DNA of 64,000 nucleotides, taken from contig NZ_BPEW01000024.1 of assembly GCF_019654975.1 (NCBI RefSeq), positions 1-64,000 on the forward strand. The letters run 5' to 3'. How positions within the stretch are numbered: the stretch's first letter is position 1; each line of letters begins with the position of its first letter. A program made the translations under genes and the position numbers. Shown one piece after another: positions 62,168 to 64,000 of the stretch. Source of the DNA: Shewanella sp. c952. GTDB taxonomy: Bacteria; Pseudomonadota; Gammaproteobacteria; Enterobacterales; Shewanellaceae. The notes under the pieces were generated by a model, which saw only the letters and a list, made by a program, of their open reading frames with translations, searched no databases and had not been told where the DNA came from.

Positions 62168-62743
62168 ATGGCGACTCTACCAACGCTGCGCATGGATAAC
62201 CTACTTGCGGCACTTAATGAAGCTGAAATTGGTCAGCACCCTGTTGAAGTTCACGGCGCATTAGTGGGCTTAATTTGTGGGGGTGTAGAACAATCCTCTA
62301 AAGGCTGGACTCTGCCGCTATTAGAGTTGATGAATGATGGTCAAGCATTGCCACCGAAACTGCAAACGATGGTCGAAGAGCTTTATCAAGATGCAGTGAC
62401 TCGTCTTTCTGACACTGACTTTGGTTTTAGCCCTATGCTTCCTGAAGAGGAAGAAACGTTGGCAAAGCGTGTTGAAGCGCTATCGCTATGGGTACAGAGT
62501 TTCCTTACTGGCATCGCCATTATTCAACCTAAATTGAATAAAGCCTCAAAAGATGTTCGTGAAGTGATTCAAGATCTATCAGAAATCGCGCAAGTTGAAT
62601 TCGATGTGGCTGAAGACGAAGAGTCAGAAGCGGCGCTTATCGAGTTGATGGAGTTCACCCGCATGGCCGCATTGCTCTGCTACTCCGAGTTTGGACCAGC
62701 GATAGAAGACGACAAACCAATTGACCTTGGTGTGTTGCACTAA
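62168..62743 (+). CDS. ygfB: UPF0149 family protein YgfB
   Basis: This 191-residue soluble helical protein has the UPF0149 pattern: TLPTLRMDNLLAALNEAEI, EVHGALVGLICGGVEQSSKGWT, FGFSPMLPEEEETL, LSLWVQSFLTGIAI and FTRMAALLCYSEFGP. The family's role is unclear; Pseudomonas members have been tied to antibiotic tolerance. The ATG at 62168 has GGAAACGA at about 8 bases and fits the usual 190-residue length; an upstream TTG at 62105 is less likely. It is in the ygfB-ubiH direction. Confidence 0.92.
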   Translation: MATLPTLRMDNLLAALNEAEIGQHPVEVHGALVGLICGGVEQSSKGWTLPLLELMNDGQALPPKLQTMVEELYQDAVTRLSDTDFGFSPMLPEEEETLAKRVEALSLWVQSFLTGIAIIQPKLNKASKDVREVIQDLSEIAQVEFDVAEDEESEAALIELMEFTRMAALLCYSEFGPAIEDDKPIDLGVLH

Positions 62744-62756
62744 ACATTTGTCATTC

Positions 62757-62790
62757 AAACCGCCATCGCATTTATGCCATGGCGGTTTTG
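62757..62790 (+). terminator. Hairpin/terminator between ygfB and ubiH
   Basis: AAACCGCCAT and ATGGCGGTTTT form a stem with a 12-base loop, followed by GCTTTC. It stands between two genes usually expressed together, so it may be only partly terminating. Confidence 0.7.
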
Positions 62791-62832
62791 CTTTCTAGCT
62801 AGCATTACATCAGTTATCGGGTTAAACATTCC

Positions 62833-64000
62833 ATGACTAACACCACTACAGTCGAACAGGTCGATATTGCTATTGTCGGCGGTGCAATGGCTGGCGCCAC
62901 CTTAGCGCTCGGGCTGGCACATATTGCCAAGCAAGCGGGTCGCCCGCTAAAAATTGCCTTGATTGAAGCGCATCGGCCTAATGATGAACATCCTGGTTTT
63001 GATGCCCGCTCAATCGCGATTTCTCACGGCTCTATTTTTCAGCTGAAAAAATTGCAAATATGGCCACATATTGCAGCGCTTGCCAGCGAAATCAACCATA
63101 TCCATATCTCCGAACGTGGCAATTTTGGCATGACGGAGCTAAGCAGTGACGACTTTCAACTGCCTTATTTAGGTCAAGTGGTTGAGCTAGAAGCGGTTGG
63201 TCAACAACTGTTTAGTCAGCTTGAAAAGAGTGATGTTCAGTTATATTGCCCAGCTAGCTTGAGTGAGGTTGAGGCGCAAAGCAGTCAACAACTGCTTACC
63301 TTAAATAGCGGCCAGAAAATTGCTGCTAAGCTGCTGGTGGCCGCCGATGGACTCAACTCCAAAGTACGTCACGCCTTTAAACAACCATTAGAGCAGGTCG
63401 ATTTTCAGCAAAGCGCTATCATTACTAATATCCATACTGAGCAGCCACACCAAGACTGGGCCTATGAGCGTTTCACCCAAAGCGGGCCCTTAGCATTGCT
63501 ACCAATGGCTGACAGAAACGCAGAGCACAGATTATCGATGGTATGGGCATTGTCGCCGAGCGAAGCCGAGCAGATGCTCGCAGCGCCTAAAGCCGAGTTT
63601 ATCGAAAAGTTACAGGCGACCTTTGGTTACCGAGCTGGGCGCTTTATCGATATTGGTGAGCGCTTTAGTTATCCGTTGATGTTGTCGTATATGAAACGGC
63701 CTATCTACCACCGCACCGTGTTTTTAGGCAACGCAGCGCAAACGTTGCACCCTATAGCAGGGCAGGGCTTTAACTTAGGCCTACGTGATGTGGTGAGTTT
63801 GCTGCAAGTGATAGAGCAAGCACTCACTAACGCCGATGGCAGCGAGCTTGATGTGGGGATTAATCAAATTACCCATGACTACCTAGCTCGTCGTAACGCC
63901 GACAGAGACAGCACCATGAATAGTATTGAGTTCTTAGTGCGCGGCTTCTCTAATGATCACTGGCCGTTAGTGCTCGGGCGTAACATAGGTTTGCGTTTGC
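62833..64000 (+). CDS. ubiH: 2-octaprenyl-6-methoxyphenol hydroxylase (partial)
   Basis: The ATG at 62833 begins an FAD-dependent monooxygenase of ubiquinone synthesis; 389 codons are seen and the frame is still open at the window end (the full protein is about 400 residues). The FAD dinucleotide fold is IAIVGGAMAGATLALGLA (about 12-29), the middle has LLVAADGLNSKVRHAF, and the C-part has VFLGNAAQTLHPIAGQGFNLGLRD. The gene lies in the ygfB-ubiH order. Assignment to UbiH over the related UbiI/F rests on synteny and is probable. Confidence 0.88.
   Translation, partial: MTNTTTVEQVDIAIVGGAMAGATLALGLAHIAKQAGRPLKIALIEAHRPNDEHPGFDARSIAISHGSIFQLKKLQIWPHIAALASEINHIHISERGNFGMTELSSDDFQLPYLGQVVELEAVGQQLFSQLEKSDVQLYCPASLSEVEAQSSQQLLTLNSGQKIAAKLLVAADGLNSKVRHAFKQPLEQVDFQQSAIITNIHTEQPHQDWAYERFTQSGPLALLPMADRNAEHRLSMVWALSPSEAEQMLAAPKAEFIEKLQATFGYRAGRFIDIGERFSYPLMLSYMKRPIYHRTVFLGNAAQTLHPIAGQGFNLGLRDVVSLLQVIEQALTNADGSELDVGINQITHDYLARRNADRDSTMNSIEFLVRGFSNDHWPLVLGRNIGLRL

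Overview
The window looks like chromosome from a marine Shewanella or a close relative. The evidence is gene content and moderate GC: a decaheme OmcA/MtrC-type cytochrome, a MipA/OmpV-DUF3019-two-component operon, a GPR1/FUN34/YaaH acetate transporter, DUF3010 and DUF1289 proteins, several dispersed short inverted-repeat elements, and housekeeping blocks in gammaproteobacterial order (slyX/fkpA, zapA-ssrS divergent from ygfB-ubiH, holC-valS). Species assignment is inference.

Layout. 0-5.6 kb is accessory DNA: an IS110-family transposase remnant, a lipoprotein with a TonB-C-like end, a REP-associated (Y1-type) transposase bracketed by short inverted repeats, two integron-type gene cassettes with recognisable attC sites but no integrase, dispersed repeats, a small secreted-protein gene interrupted by a stop codon, and a TetR regulator. 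5.8-12.1 kb holds a zinc-ribbon rhomboid gene with a membrane-anchored partner, a MipA/OmpV outer-membrane protein with a PagL-like C-terminus, and a three-subunit proton-translocating transhydrogenase (pntB and a split pntA). 12.4-16.8 kb is the assimilatory sulfate reduction operon cysJ-cysI-cysH. 16.8-24 kb carries a MITE-like repeat, a conserved anchored protein, DUF3010, a periplasmic peroxiredoxin, rpiA, yedI-like DUF808, an endonuclease/exonuclease/phosphatase-fold protein and a 10-bp tandem repeat. 24-35 kb: Tat-exported PhoD-like lipoprotein, a phosphoribosyltransferase, an M1 aminopeptidase lipoprotein, lpoB with a COG3014 lipoprotein, slyX/fkpA, a second MITE-like element, a DUF4136 lipoprotein and DUF1289.

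35-45 kb: a mipA-DUF3019-response regulator-histidine kinase operon, small stress or membrane proteins, and a divergent pair in which a probable Fe-S (SufR-like) regulator faces a flavin reductase/VOC operon across an array of inverted repeats. 45-53.4 kb: a LysR regulator, a triple repeated operator-like sequence, the decaheme cytochrome, satP, a POT-family permease, lrgAB and a YqaE/Pmp3 peptide. 53.5-64 kb: a large HELGH metalloprotease lipoprotein, valS, holC, a repeat-rich noncoding kilobase, 6S RNA (ssrS) followed by two short satellite hairpin/terminator units, zapA, ygfB and the first about 390 codons of ubiH, which runs off the window.

The most unusual structures are the duplicated hairpin-plus-terminator units downstream of 6S RNA, the integrase-less cassette pair, the stand-alone decaheme cytochrome behind a LysR gene and a three-copy operator, and the MITE family with well-conserved 26-bp ends. 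All functional statements come from motif recognition by eye; no database search was possible.
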